Shown: piece after piece, positions 14,861-23,056 of the stretch
How the letters are laid out: every line of letters begins with the position of its first letter
Numbering within the stretch: position 1 is the stretch's first letter
DNA from: Anaerolineales bacterium
Lineage (GTDB): Bacteria; Chloroflexota; Anaerolineae; 4572-78; NAK82
Length of the DNA: 23,056 nt
Direction: 5' to 3'
Assembly: GCA_024643945.1 (NCBI GenBank)
Contig: JAHELX010000024.1
Location: forward strand, 1-23,056
Notes under the pieces: model-generated
The model's input: the letters and a program-made list of their open reading frames with translations, nothing else
The model's database searches: none
Told to the model about the DNA's origin: nothing
Made by a program: the position numbers and the translations under genes

Positions 14861-15889
14861 CTAATCACTCCTTGCTGCACGCAATCGTATTCTGGGATCA
14901 AGCTGTGCGACGACTATATCCACGAGAATATTGACCGTAATAAAGACTACCCCCAACACCAAGATGACGGCCGAGATGGCATTCAGGTCTTTGCGCAGCA
15001 TAGCATGTATCCCATAGCGTGACAGCCCCGGCCAGTTGAAGATAAGCTCCACCAGAAAGGCATTGCTCAGGTTGCCCGCAAAGTCAAGGCCCATAATAGA
15101 GACAGTGGGAATAAGGGAGGGCTTGAGCAAAAAGCGCCCCATAATCGTCCGTTCCGGTATGCCAAGCGCGCGCTCGGCAGCGATGTAGTCCTTGCTTAGA
15201 TTGTCGGACATAGTAGCGCGGGTGAGGCGTGCCTCCTGCGCCATCGAGCCCATCGCCAGCGCGAGGGCAGGCAGGATGAGGTGCTCCACGGCGTCGAGGA
15301 AAGCCTTGAAATCGCCCGCCAGCAGGGTATCAATCGTCATAAAGCCAGTAACCGTTGGGGGCTTGGGCATCCCCTCGCTTAGCCGTCCAAGGGTCGGCAG
15401 CCAGTTGAGCGCATAGCCGAACAAGAGCAAAAACAGGATGGCAAACACGAAGGCGGGCGTCACCACGCCCATATAAGACAAAACGCGCACCACGTTGTCG
15501 ATCCACTCGTCCTTGTGTTGAGCGGAAAGCATACCCAGGCCGATGCCCGCCACGGCGGTGATGATACCGGCGAGCAGGACCAGCTCTAATGAGGCCGGGA
15601 AGAACTCTTTAACGTCGTCGGCCACGTCACGCCGGGTGACCAGCGAGATGCCGAAGTCACCATGCATGGCGTCGCGCAGCCAGTACACATACTGAACTGT
15701 CAGAGGGTCGTTGAGGTGCATATCCTCACGCAGCCTGTCCACCACCCACTGCGGCGCGCGAGCGCCCAGCGCCGTACGGGCTGGGTCGCCGGGCATCACC
15801 CGCGCGATGACAAAGATCACCATCGACAAGCCCAACAGTACAAAGATCGACTGAAAGATACGACGAGCAAGAAACAACAGTAATTTCAT
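14861..15889 (-). CDS. oppB: Peptide ABC transporter permease, OppB/DppB type
   Basis: This is the partner channel subunit. The ATG at 15889 begins MKLLLFLARRIFQSIFVLLG, the usual start of DppB/OppB with its first membrane helix, followed by the family motif VIARVMPGDPA. The 342 residues include the periplasmic loop with DFGISLVTRRDV, multiple membrane spans and the EAA loop (AAERALGIPERTIMGRFLL). The C-terminal half ends with helices around AVILVLGVVFITVNILVDIV and the family ending DPRIRL. The frame is open 21 codons further upstream, but that stretch overlaps an intergenic hairpin and has no permease similarity. An inverted repeat separates it from oppA. Confidence 0.92.
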   Translation of the reverse strand: MKLLLFLARRIFQSIFVLLGLSMVIFVIARVMPGDPARTALGARAPQWVVDRLREDMHLNDPLTVQYVYWLRDAMHGDFGISLVTRRDVADDVKEFFPASLELVLLAGIITAVAGIGLGMLSAQHKDEWIDNVVRVLSYMGVVTPAFVFAILFLLLFGYALNWLPTLGRLSEGMPKPPTVTGFMTIDTLLAGDFKAFLDAVEHLILPALALAMGSMAQEARLTRATMSDNLSKDYIAAERALGIPERTIMGRFLLKPSLIPTVSIMGLDFAGNLSNAFLVELIFNWPGLSRYGIHAMLRKDLNAISAVILVLGVVFITVNILVDIVVAQLDPRIRLRAARSD

Positions 15890-15940
15890 CTTTTGAGATG
15901 CCTCTCGCTTGGATACTCGCTTGGGTGAATAGCGTATTGG

Positions 15941-15985
15941 GGGAGCCCCCAAAGCAGACGGTATGAGGTGCGCCTGGGGGCTCCC
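15941..15985 (-). promoter_or_regulatory. Hairpin between oppA and oppB
   Basis: GGGAGCCCCC (15941-15950) and GGGGGCTCCC (15976-15985) form a perfect 10-bp GC-rich stem with a 25-base loop. It lies between the oppA stop and the oppB start. No T-tract follows on the minus strand, so it is more likely an mRNA-stabilising or attenuating structure than a full terminator. Such hairpins commonly let the binding protein be made in excess over the permeases. Confidence 0.65.
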
Positions 15986-16018
15986 AACCTGGACATTGTC
16001 CAGATCCGTCAGGGGCTG

Positions 16019-17773
16019 CTATGGCATCTTGCTGGGGTCTACACTGATGTTCGGCATAAAGATTTGGTAGCCCATGACGCTACTGGTTTCACCGCGAGCT
16101 GCCGGCCAGTCCACATAGTCGGCCCGGTAAGCGTGCTTCTGAACCTGGTCGTACAGGAAGAGAGAAGGTGCCAGCTCGGCGATGTAGTCCTGGAGTGCGT
16201 AGTACTTCTTGAAACGCTCCGTTTGGTCGACGGTGGCCAGCGCATCCTCGACCATTGCGTCGAACTTTGGATCCTGCAACCACTCGTTCTGCTGCCACGT
16301 ATTGGCTGTGCTGGAGTGATAGCGCTGCTGGAGCATCAGCCCCGCCTCAGGCAGGTCGGCCGACACATAGATGGTCACGATATGCGGGCTGGTCTCCAGC
16401 GAGGCAGTATCCTCCACCACGCTCAACCACGGAGACGCAACCACATCCACGGGTATGCCGATGTCAGCCATGTTGGCCTGGAAGAGCAGCGCCCACTTCT
16501 CCTCGGCCGGCACATCGGATATCCAGTCAACCTCAACCGGGTAATTCGCGATGTCGGCAGCGTACTTGCACTGAGCCAGTTCCTCGCGCGCCTTGTCCAG
16601 GTCACGATGGAAGGTGAAGACGTCCGGATTGTGCCCGCCTAAGGTTGCCGGTACCGGCCCTACCATCTGCTTGGTGCCGGGCCACTCCAGCGCAACCGCC
16701 GCATCGTAGTCAAAGGCCCAGGCCATCGCCCGCCGGCAGTGTATATCGTCGGTGGGCGGTTTTTTGGTGTTGACCATGTAGTAAAATGCGGTCGTGGTCG
16801 GGAAGGCGGCGATCTCAACACCCGGGATTTCGTCCAGTGCTTGCAGCGCCTCGACTGTCTGCCACTGGTCAGACATCTCCAGCTCACCCCTGGACATCAG
16901 CGTGCGGATGGTGGCCGTCTCGGTGGTGCCAATGAAGCGCGCCTCATCTGGCGCGTTCTCAACAAACTTGCCCCACCAGTCTGTGTTCTTCTCCATCAGG
17001 AGGTACTCTTCCAGTGGGAACTCCACCACCTTGTACGGTCCGGAGCCAGCATCGTGAGTCAGCAGCCACTCTTTGCCGTAGTCCCCTTCCTCGCCATAGG
17101 GGCCCTCTGCCAGTGTGTTTTCCCGGACCAGTTTCTCGTTGAGAACGTACAGGCGAACGAGGCTGGGGACAAACAGACCGCTGGGCGCGGACAGCTTGAA
17201 CTCAACCGTGTAATCGTCGGGGGCGGATATATCCTCAACGCCGGTGATCAGATAGGCATAGCCCTCCCCGATGGCGTGGAGGCGGTTGTAGCTGTAGACC
17301 ACATCGCTGGCCTTCAACTCGCTGCCATCATGGAACTTGACTCCCTGCTTCAGGTGGAAGGTGTAGGTCAGGCCATCGTCCGAGACATCCCAAGACTCGG
17401 CCAGCCACGGATCCACCCCCCCTTGTGGATTGGGGAAGATCAATGTGTCATACAGGTTAGCCAACGAAGTAGAGCTGGAATAGTCGCTCCCTACGGCGGG
17501 GTCTATATACGTCGGCCAGGAAAAAGTGACCCTCAGAACGCGCGACTTTTCCGCCGGCGCAGGTTGCTCAGTCGCCGCCGGTGCTTCGGTAGCCGCCGGT
17601 GCCTCAGTGGCCGCCGGTGCTTCGGTAGCAACGGCTGCTTCGGTAGCCGCCGGCGCCTCGGTGGCAGCCGGCGGTGCCTCGGTAGCGGGCGCGGCGCACT
17701 GCGCACCTACCATGCTCAGTATGACCAGCAGAAGTAACAAAAGTGTCAAATGTCCTTTTCGCACGAGGTTCAT
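16019..17773 (-). CDS. oppA: Extracellular solute-binding protein, family 5 (peptide-binding lipoprotein)
   Basis: This 584-residue protein captures substrate outside the membrane and delivers it to OppBCDF. It starts with an export signal (MNLVRKGHLTLLLLLLVILS) ending at Cys26. The residues before the cysteine (VGAQC) are not a canonical lipobox, though lipid attachment is still likely. Residues 27-75 are a low-complexity linker of repeated TEAPAA units, a pattern common in Chloroflexota lipoproteins. From about 77 the SBP_bac_5 domain follows, with FSWPTYIDPAVGSDYSSS, DGLTYTFHLKQGVKFHDG and the SGPYKVVEF segment. GGAGGAGGG lies nine bases before the ATG. It heads the transporter operon. Ligand class (peptide, nickel or other) is not settled by sequence alone. 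Confidence 0.92.
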   Translation of the reverse strand: MNLVRKGHLTLLLLLLVILSMVGAQCAAPATEAPPAATEAPAATEAAVATEAPAATEAPAATEAPAATEQPAPAEKSRVLRVTFSWPTYIDPAVGSDYSSSTSLANLYDTLIFPNPQGGVDPWLAESWDVSDDGLTYTFHLKQGVKFHDGSELKASDVVYSYNRLHAIGEGYAYLITGVEDISAPDDYTVEFKLSAPSGLFVPSLVRLYVLNEKLVRENTLAEGPYGEEGDYGKEWLLTHDAGSGPYKVVEFPLEEYLLMEKNTDWWGKFVENAPDEARFIGTTETATIRTLMSRGELEMSDQWQTVEALQALDEIPGVEIAAFPTTTAFYYMVNTKKPPTDDIHCRRAMAWAFDYDAAVALEWPGTKQMVGPVPATLGGHNPDVFTFHRDLDKAREELAQCKYAADIANYPVEVDWISDVPAEEKWALLFQANMADIGIPVDVVASPWLSVVEDTASLETSPHIVTIYVSADLPEAGLMLQQRYHSSTANTWQQNEWLQDPKFDAMVEDALATVDQTERFKKYYALQDYIAELAPSLFLYDQVQKHAYRADYVDWPAARGETSSVMGYQIFMPNISVDPSKMP

Positions 17774-17903
17774 CTCTTCTTACCCTCCTCCATTACAATT
17801 GTTGGTTATTGACTGGGGTCGAGAAGCTTTGCCTGGTTTCCGATGCCTCACCTCCTTTGTGATTTACAGACTTAGCATTTGCGCCGGTCTCTAGTGTTAT
17901 GTT

Positions 17904-18446
17904 CTACCGCGGGGGTGAATGACACCAGACAACGGTACATGGATCACCACCTCCGCAGCACAAGCGGTACGATTGGCTGGCATCGTAATGAATACTATCC
18001 CCTGCCTGTAACTCAAATTGCTCGTCGCCAACCACAATCGTCAATGCCCCTTCCAGCACAAAGCCCAATACTTCTCCGGGATAAGGTTCAAACTCCAAAT
18101 GTGGGGCTCCAGGATGCAAGGTCGAGCGATGCACCTCTAAACTCCAACCACCTTCAGGGTTCGTCAGTCGTGAACTGACTATAGAAGCAGTAGCATCTAC
18201 TTCTTCAGGTGTATAGGATGCGCGGGTAATATGTACCTGATTCTCTCCAGCCTCGAACAGGTCGCGTAGACTGACCCCTAATACTCTGGCAATACCGGTA
18301 AGAGTTGTCAGGGATGGCGTCGTCTTATCCCGTTCGATTTGTGACAGGTGGCTTACCGACAGATTGGCCGTTTCTGCTATCTCGGCCAACGTCAGTTTTC
18401 GCTTTTGCCTCAAGGCTTTTATTCGTTCGCCAATGCTTTCTCCCAT
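17904..18446 (-). CDS. XRE-family regulator with C-terminal cupin domain (copy 1)
   Basis: The 180-residue protein has a Cro/C1-type helix-turn-helix at about 6-62 (IGERIKALRQKRKLTLAEIA, then SVSHLSQIERDKTTPSLTTL) and a cupin beta-barrel at about 105-175. The cupin has HPGAPHLEFEPYPGEVLGFVLEG and then LQAGDSIHYDAS, matching the two conserved cupin motifs. Proteins of this kind (for example PuuR) bind a small amino-acid- or polyamine-like effector in the cupin and usually repress neighbouring transport and catabolic genes. It lies 130 bp upstream of oppA in the same orientation, so it is a good candidate regulator of the opp-hyu cluster. The C-terminal CCGGGDPCTVVWCHS is unusually cysteine-rich. 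The effector is unknown. Confidence 0.88.
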   Translation of the reverse strand: MGESIGERIKALRQKRKLTLAEIAETANLSVSHLSQIERDKTTPSLTTLTGIARVLGVSLRDLFEAGENQVHITRASYTPEEVDATASIVSSRLTNPEGGWSLEVHRSTLHPGAPHLEFEPYPGEVLGFVLEGALTIVVGDEQFELQAGDSIHYDASQSYRLCCGGGDPCTVVWCHSPPR

Positions 18447-18540
18447 GCCACCTCGTTGCCTTTAATCCTCTTCTTTTCAAGATAAACGACTTTATTAGCC
18501 AACATTGGGATTACAGCAGGGATATGTTGTTGCAGCGATG

Positions 18541-19104
18541 TTAAAAGATCGCAGGGGTGATAAGCGCCAGAGCAATTGCCGGTTGATCCCCACGATTTTC
18601 CAGACGATGGTGGATACTCGATCTAAAATGCACACTGTCGCCCGGATAAAGATCGTGGAATGTCTCACCACACCACAAACGCAAGACACCCTGAAGGATA
18701 TAGAAAAACTCTTCCCCTTTGTGAGAGCGGGTTTCATCCGTCGGCAGGGCTTCTCGCGCAGGTATTATGGTCAGTAAAAAGGCTTCAATGGCTGAATGAG
18801 GAAATTTTGTAGACAGTAAAGAGTAGACAATCGAAGATCCCTCGAAAGAAAAAGACTCACGCTGATGACGACGCACGACTTTGGCTGCATGGATGGTCTC
18901 AGGAAAGAAGCTGGAAACCCTGGTGTCTAAGGCTTCGGCGATGGCATACAGCAAGCTGATGGAGGGGACGGCTCGATTGCGCTCGACTTGTGACAGGAAG
19001 CCTGGTGTACAGCCACTCCGCTCCGCCAGTTCTTCGAGGGTTAAATTCTTCTGTAGGCGAAGTTCTTTGATTCGCTGCCCAACAGCTTGAATCACTTTCT
19101 CCAT
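18541..19104 (-). CDS. XRE-family regulator with C-terminal cupin domain (copy 2)
   Basis: The 187-residue protein again combines a helix-turn-helix (about 8-64: VGQRIKELRLQKNLTLEELA, then TPGFLSQVERNRAVPSISLL) with a cupin domain (about 110-180: SHKGEEFFYILQGVLRLWCG and LYPGDSVHFRSSIHHRLEN). It resembles copy 1 in layout, but the residues differ clearly, so this is an old duplication or two independent regulators. AGGAAAGAG lies close before the ATG. A near-consensus promoter sits 25 bp upstream. The gene precedes copy 1 by 94 bp, and the two may share a transcript. Having two regulators of one type in tandem suggests hetero-oligomers or response to two effectors; this is inference. Confidence 0.88.
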   Translation of the reverse strand: MEKVIQAVGQRIKELRLQKNLTLEELAERSGCTPGFLSQVERNRAVPSISLLYAIAEALDTRVSSFFPETIHAAKVVRRHQRESFSFEGSSIVYSLLSTKFPHSAIEAFLLTIIPAREALPTDETRSHKGEEFFYILQGVLRLWCGETFHDLYPGDSVHFRSSIHHRLENRGDQPAIALALITPAIF

Positions 19105-19128
19105 TCACTCTTTCCTATACATTAAAAA

Positions 19129-19157
19129 AGTATACTAGAAATATATTTGTTTGTCAA
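19129..19157 (-). promoter_or_regulatory. Sigma-70 promoter upstream of the XRE-cupin pair
   Basis: On the minus strand, TTGACA (19157-19152) is followed by a 17-base AT-rich spacer and TATACT (19134-19129). Only one base differs from consensus. The region around it is strikingly AT-rich compared with its surroundings. A small inverted repeat (TATAC at 19116-19120, GTATA at 19130-19134) overlaps the expected start site and could be a regulator site. Confidence 0.82.
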
Positions 19158-19259
19158 TAGTGAATTTTTCTGAATTATCTGCGTATTACTAAGGACTTGA
19201 AGAACTTGTATACCATATCACTTTCATCCTCACCCGTTGTGAGGCTCCCATGAAAGCGA

Positions 19260-19430
19260 AGGAGGCCGCAGGCAAAGTCCTACGGCCTCCTGTTCGATGC
19301 TGCTTGAATGACCGACGATTTGCTACTTGCTAATCCAAGCCATCCGGAAACCTGGGGCTCTGGCCCTTGGCTCTGCTGTCCGCCCGTCAGACTTGCGGCT
19401 CGACGCTTTTCACGTCGATTTGAGCCGCAA
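19260..19430. terminator. Two hairpins downstream of the phosphatase/5'-nucleotidase gene
   Basis: The 373-bp gap 19105-19477 contains no gene. Nearest the stop at 19478 is a hairpin with TTGCGGCTC (19393-19401) and GAGCCGCAA (19422-19430) as outer arms, and GACG/CGTC (19402-19405, 19413-19416) inside. Further on, AGGAGGCCG (19260-19268) pairs with CGGCCTCCT (19283-19291). Neither is followed by a good T-tract on the minus strand, so they are candidate terminators or dispersed repeats rather than proven ones. The promoter of the XRE genes lies beyond them. Confidence 0.5.
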
Positions 19431-19477
19431 CATCTGGACGCGCCCCAGACCCCGCCCTCCTAGCTTGAATATCTCGA

Positions 19478-22400
19478 TTACGGTGTCACCACCGGGCATG
19501 CCGTCGCGCCGCTCGTAGTGCAGACGATGCGCCCCTGGATGGCCGGGCTGACCGGCGTGTTGGCTGCGATGTAATCAGCCAGGACCTGATCCATGATGTT
19601 TTGGGTCGTCATCTTGCCAGCGACCACGGGGTAGCCATCGCCGCCGTAAGCCATGAAGTCGTTGATGGCCATCGTGTATTTCCAGGTGGTATCGGTCAAC
19701 TCGATGGTTGGACCAGTGCAGCTCCCATCCGCCGCCTGCATGACCGCGCTAGTGACGCGACTACCGGCCGGAACTGAGGTATCGTAAGTGAAGCACAGGC
19801 CAGAGACTTGCGGGAAGCGCCCGTCAACGGCTGGCATCTTGGAAACGCCGTTCTCCAGGAAGGATTTCAGCTCGGCACCGCTGGTTGAAAATGTTACCAC
19901 CACATTACCAAAGGGCAACACTGCCAGAACCTGTCCGCGCGTGATCGGATACGGTGGCGGGGTGTAGGCCGGGCAGAAGTCGCCGGCTATGTCAGTGGTC
20001 GGGCAGGTCAGGTCAGCACGCAGGCCACCCGCGTTGGTGATGGCAAAGTCGGTGTTGTAAGTCCGCCGCATCGAGTCAGTGGCCAGATCGCCGATCAGCG
20101 ACTCGCAGGTGCGGCCGGCACTTTGGCCGCAGGCGTCGGCGCGTGGGATGAACTTGTCCGAGTCGCCGATCACCGTGCTAAAGATCGGCGCCAGTTCGAC
20201 GTTGAGTTCATCAATCAGGGCCTGCATGCCTGGATCGGACGTCACGCCGATGTTCCATGGCTTGTGGAAATCGGCCGTCTTGTAGACTACGCTCTTGGTG
20301 TTGGTGTCCACCACCAGGCGAATACGAGTGAAGCGCACACCCGCATTGACGTTCTCTGCGATCAAAACACCGTTCGGCGCAGTGCCGATGGTCTGGTAGT
20401 GGGTGTGACCGCCAAGCACTGCATCTACTCCTACCAGCGAGTTGGCGAAGCCGAGCAGCGGATCGCCAGGGCTGGTCAGCGTGCTGGAGGTTGGGTCGGC
20501 CCCGATATGGCCGACGGCAATGATCGCGTTGAGCTTCCCTTTGGAGTGCAGCGTGGCTGCCTCGGCATTGACCGCCGCTATAGGATCGGTGACCACAAAC
20601 GGATCGAGATAGCCAGGGAAGATCAGGCTCGGCAGCTCGGTCAGGGTGTAGCCGATCACGCCCAGCTTGAAACCCTCGAAGTTGAAGACCTGGGACGGTT
20701 TCCACTCTGGCGGGTACTTGCCATCGGGATAGACGATATTGGCCGCCAGGTAGGGAAAATTCGACAGTGGGATGAGCACTGTGCGCAAGTACTCTTGGCC
20801 GCGGTCGAAGTTGTGGTTGCCCAACGTATCGGCCGACAGGCCCATCATATTCAGCGCCTGGATAGTGGGCTGATCGCCGAAGAAGTTGGAGATGGGCGGC
20901 GTGGCGCCGACCGAGTCACCGCCGGTCACGAAGATGGAGCCATCCGGCGCCTCCGCGCGGTACCAGTCGAGCCAGGGTTTCAGATAGGCCGCCCCGCCGA
21001 TGGCAAAGTTCGGCCCTATCGTGTCGGCCATCTCGGAAAGCGGCACCAACTGTCCGTGGTAGTCGCTGATGTACAGGACGGTGGCCTCCTTCACCTGCCC
21101 CGGGCTGGGGAACAGGTGGTAGAGGATTCTGCCGCGGGCGTTGTATGGGCCAGGGATGTCCAGCAGCAAGGCGATGGTGGGCGACAGGTCGATGGCGCGG
21201 ATGCCGGAGACAGGGCCTTGCTTGCGGATGCCAGGACCGGCAGCCACAAACGTCGCGTGCATGTTGACGCTGTCCGCCAGGTTAATCGTTTCCGGCAGGA
21301 AGCCGTGCTGGCCAAAGAACTGCGAGAAGGCGATCGTCTGACCAGGTGTGGAGGCGTCGAACTGATACGGCGGTCGCAGCACGACCACAACGTCACCGGA
21401 GCGATTGGGGTGCAGTGAATCGCTGCCATCCACGTTGCGCAATTCTTCCTTCTTGAAGATCTTCAAGACGACCTGTGCTCCGGGATTGGCCGGGTCGGTC
21501 AGGTTCTGGAAGGCGCCGACGATCTCGTTGCGCACATTTTCGTAATCAGCCGCCGGAACCACTCCAGTCGGATCTCGGCCAATTAGATTGATATAGATTT
21601 GGGCTGTGCCGCCCGCCACGCAGACCTTGGTTTTGTCTCCTTCTGTAGCGCGGCAGTTGCTGGTTTCCTTCGCAGCCAGCCCGGCATCAGCCAGAACCTT
21701 GCTGGCGTTGACCGCGTACCACTGCGGCGCGAAGCCGTGATCGGACGTGGCGAAGACGGTGGTATTATCGCCCGTCAACTCCTTGCCGAGCGCCAGGGTT
21801 TCGTCGGCCTCCATGTAAGCATCCCGGATATATCCATCGGCCTTTTCCGGAGTGATGACTTCACCATAGGAGGTATATGTATTGTAGTATGGATTGGCAA
21901 GGCCATTCACCATTGGCACCGTGAGCCCCAGGAACATGTGCGAAAACTCGTCGGTAGCCGGGTTGCCCATCATCAACAGGTCAGGTTTGTACCCCAAACC
22001 ATTTACACTTCCGCCATCCACGGTGGGGACGGGATCTGTACCGATGATGTAGCGCAGGTAGGCAAAGTGGGCGTCTTTCCACTTTAGACCCTGCTCGACA
22101 TAGGTCTCCGCGTCGACGAGGCCCGATTCAAATACGGCATAATCGGCGGCGGTGGAGCTTGGGAACCATTTATTCAGGTCGTCCTCAAAATCTCCAACAT
22201 AGCCACACCCATTGCAGGTGGCTACGGCGCGCGTAACAGAAGTGAAGAACAGGCTGAACCGCGTCAGATCGGGGGTGAAAAGCATGGCTTTTACGTAAAA
22301 GCCGCCAGTTTTCCCCGCCGGATTTGCCAACACCACCTTCACATCTGCCCACTCGTCCTCCATGAGATCGGCGACGGCTTGGCCACCATCTTTCCCTTTT

Positions 22401-23056
22401 GCATTGGGAACGACCAAAACATAGTCATAGTTGGCGGTGGCGTCATCGGTCGAATCGTAGATGTAGAAATCGTATTGATCATTGGCGATAACTGGTGAAC
22501 CGCCGCTCGTGTAAGACCCCAGGTCAAAGGTGCCTTCCTTAGCCGGGCTGTAGGTAGAGGGTACGTTGGTCCAGCCGGCTGCATCCGCCAGATCGAAGCG
22601 TTGGTACTGCACTCCAAAAGCGTTCGCGCCAGCCGGCTGGCCGGGGACATCCCAATTAGTCCACAAGCCGCGGTTGGAGAAGAACGACCGGTAATCGACC
22701 ACAGGGCCTTGCAGCGGGGTCATGGTTCGGGTGCCACCAGACCACTCGACGGAGACCACCTTCTTGCCGGCCCGCTCGGCCGCTTCCGCGATGGTGTCAG
22801 TCTGCAAGACCCCCGCTGAGAAGGCGGCCGTGCGGTTGTTGAAGTCGCCTTCGCCGATGCGGAAGAAGGTGTTGTTGGTCGAGCCGTGCTCGCCCGGGTA
22901 GGTGCCGGTGGCCAGCGTGTACCAGCCGACGCCTGTGTTGGGCGGGAAGGCCTGGACAAGGCCGTTGTCGCCGCGAACGCCAGCGTCCATCAATTGCTGG
23001 TAGGTGGGCATAGCGCCTTCAGCCGCATAACGCTCCATCAGGTCGGGACGCATGCC
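19478..23056 (-). CDS. Fusion of alkaline phosphatase/nucleotide pyrophosphatase and 5'-nucleotidase (5' end missing)
   Basis: The frame is open through the right edge of the window, so the start, export signal and first metal-binding Asp lie outside; about 1192 codons are present. Counting from the first visible Met, residues 1-655 are an alkaline-phosphatase-superfamily domain (type I phosphodiesterase/nucleotide pyrophosphatase type), with [21 protein letters not shown] (probable nucleophile T40), TSDHGF near 435 and a late [18 protein letters not shown]. From about 660 a complete 5'-nucleotidase follows: DYHGQL, GGDSVG, GNHNFD (about 744), GHIGAD and GGHTHYQ (about 880) are the metal-binding motifs. 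NAGGLRADL (about 1006) and [12 protein letters not shown] (about 1130) mark the substrate-binding C-terminal domain. The product is presumably secreted. Together the two activities could turn nucleotides or dinucleotides into nucleosides plus phosphate. Confidence 0.9.
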   Translation of the reverse strand, partial: GMRPDLMERYAAEGAMPTYQQLMDAGVRGDNGLVQAFPPNTGVGWYTLATGTYPGEHGSTNNTFFRIGEGDFNNRTAAFSAGVLQTDTIAEAAERAGKKVVSVEWSGGTRTMTPLQGPVVDYRSFFSNRGLWTNWDVPGQPAGANAFGVQYQRFDLADAAGWTNVPSTYSPAKEGTFDLGSYTSGGSPVIANDQYDFYIYDSTDDATANYDYVLVVPNAKGKDGGQAVADLMEDEWADVKVVLANPAGKTGGFYVKAMLFTPDLTRFSLFFTSVTRAVATCNGCGYVGDFEDDLNKWFPSSTAADYAVFESGLVDAETYVEQGLKWKDAHFAYLRYIIGTDPVPTVDGGSVNGLGYKPDLLMMGNPATDEFSHMFLGLTVPMVNGLANPYYNTYTSYGEVITPEKADGYIRDAYMEADETLALGKELTGDNTTVFATSDHGFAPQWYAVNASKVLADAGLAAKETSNCRATEGDKTKVCVAGGTAQIYINLIGRDPTGVVPAADYENVRNEIVGAFQNLTDPANPGAQVVLKIFKKEELRNVDGSDSLHPNRSGDVVVVLRPPYQFDASTPGQTIAFSQFFGQHGFLPETINLADSVNMHATFVAAGPGIRKQGPVSGIRAIDLSPTIALLLDIPGPYNARGRILYHLFPSPGQVKEATVLYISDYHGQLVPLSEMADTIGPNFAIGGAAYLKPWLDWYRAEAPDGSIFVTGGDSVGATPPISNFFGDQPTIQALNMMGLSADTLGNHNFDRGQEYLRTVLIPLSNFPYLAANIVYPDGKYPPEWKPSQVFNFEGFKLGVIGYTLTELPSLIFPGYLDPFVVTDPIAAVNAEAATLHSKGKLNAIIAVGHIGADPTSSTLTSPGDPLLGFANSLVGVDAVLGGHTHYQTIGTAPNGVLIAENVNAGVRFTRIRLVVDTNTKSVVYKTADFHKPWNIGVTSDPGMQALIDELNVELAPIFSTVIGDSDKFIPRADACGQSAGRTCESLIGDLATDSMRRTYNTDFAITNAGGLRADLTCPTTDIAGDFCPAYTPPPYPITRGQVLAVLPFGNVVVTFSTSGAELKSFLENGVSKMPAVDGRFPQVSGLCFTYDTSVPAGSRVTSAVMQAADGSCTGPTIELTDTTWKYTMAINDFMAYGGDGYPVVAGKMTTQNIMDQVLADYIAANTPVSPAIQGRIVCTTSGATACPVVTP

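Noticed and set aside
17560..17695. Regularly repeated GCCGCCGGTGC(C/T)TCGGTA units resembling a tandem-repeat array
   Set aside because: They encode the TEAPAA linker of the OppA lipoprotein in frame and have no spacer structure; this is not a CRISPR array.
20123..21418. Plus-strand open frame (431 codons) opposite the phosphatase/5'-nucleotidase gene
   Set aside because: It is antisense to strongly conserved 5'-nucleotidase and phosphatase motifs; the composition is typical of a GC-rich shadow frame.

Overview
All genes in this window run on the minus strand, so transcription goes from high to low coordinates. The gene content suggests a heterotrophic, sugar- and peptide-scavenging bacterium, most likely a member of the Chloroflexota (Anaerolineae/Caldilineae-like). 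Evidence for this is the substrate-binding lipoprotein with a long TEAPAA-type linker, strong purine-rich ribosome binding sites, abundant short intergenic palindromic repeats and a LacI-regulated sugar kinase. The taxonomic guess is inference only.

Layout in transcription order. (1) 23056-19478: a very large exported enzyme, cut at the window edge, that joins an alkaline-phosphatase/nucleotide-pyrophosphatase domain to a complete 5'-nucleotidase. (2) 19104-17904: two tandem XRE-cupin regulators behind a near-consensus sigma-70 promoter. (3) 17773-4988: a long co-directional cluster with an Opp/Dpp-type peptide ABC transporter (oppA, B, C, D, F), hydantoinase/oxoprolinase subunits HyuA and HyuB, an Asp/Glu/hydantoin racemase, the collapsed remnant of a second hyuB, an M24 aminopeptidase and an EthD-like protein. 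A coherent reading is uptake of small peptides or cyclic amides followed by ring opening, racemisation and dipeptide hydrolysis, with the XRE-cupin proteins as likely regulators. (4) 4979-188: a second unit starting with a perfect-consensus sigma-70 promoter abutting a 40-bp perfect palindrome. It encodes a LacI-type repressor fused in one reading frame to a uroporphyrinogen-decarboxylase-like (URO-D) methyltransferase domain, then a corrinoid protein and a rhamnulokinase. (5) 30-1: the first ten codons of another gene.

The most unusual elements are the LacI/URO-D fusion with its promoter-operator, placed next to a corrinoid protein and a deoxysugar kinase. This suggests a self-regulated corrinoid methyl-transfer module linked to sugar catabolism, perhaps O-demethylation of a methylated deoxysugar; that function is a hypothesis. 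Other notable points are a 51-bp palindromic element inserted exactly in frame in hyuA, a hyuB gene reduced to its two ends while keeping both ATGA junctions with its neighbours, and the diphosphatase/5'-nucleotidase fusion. No tRNA, rRNA, CRISPR array or transposase was seen.
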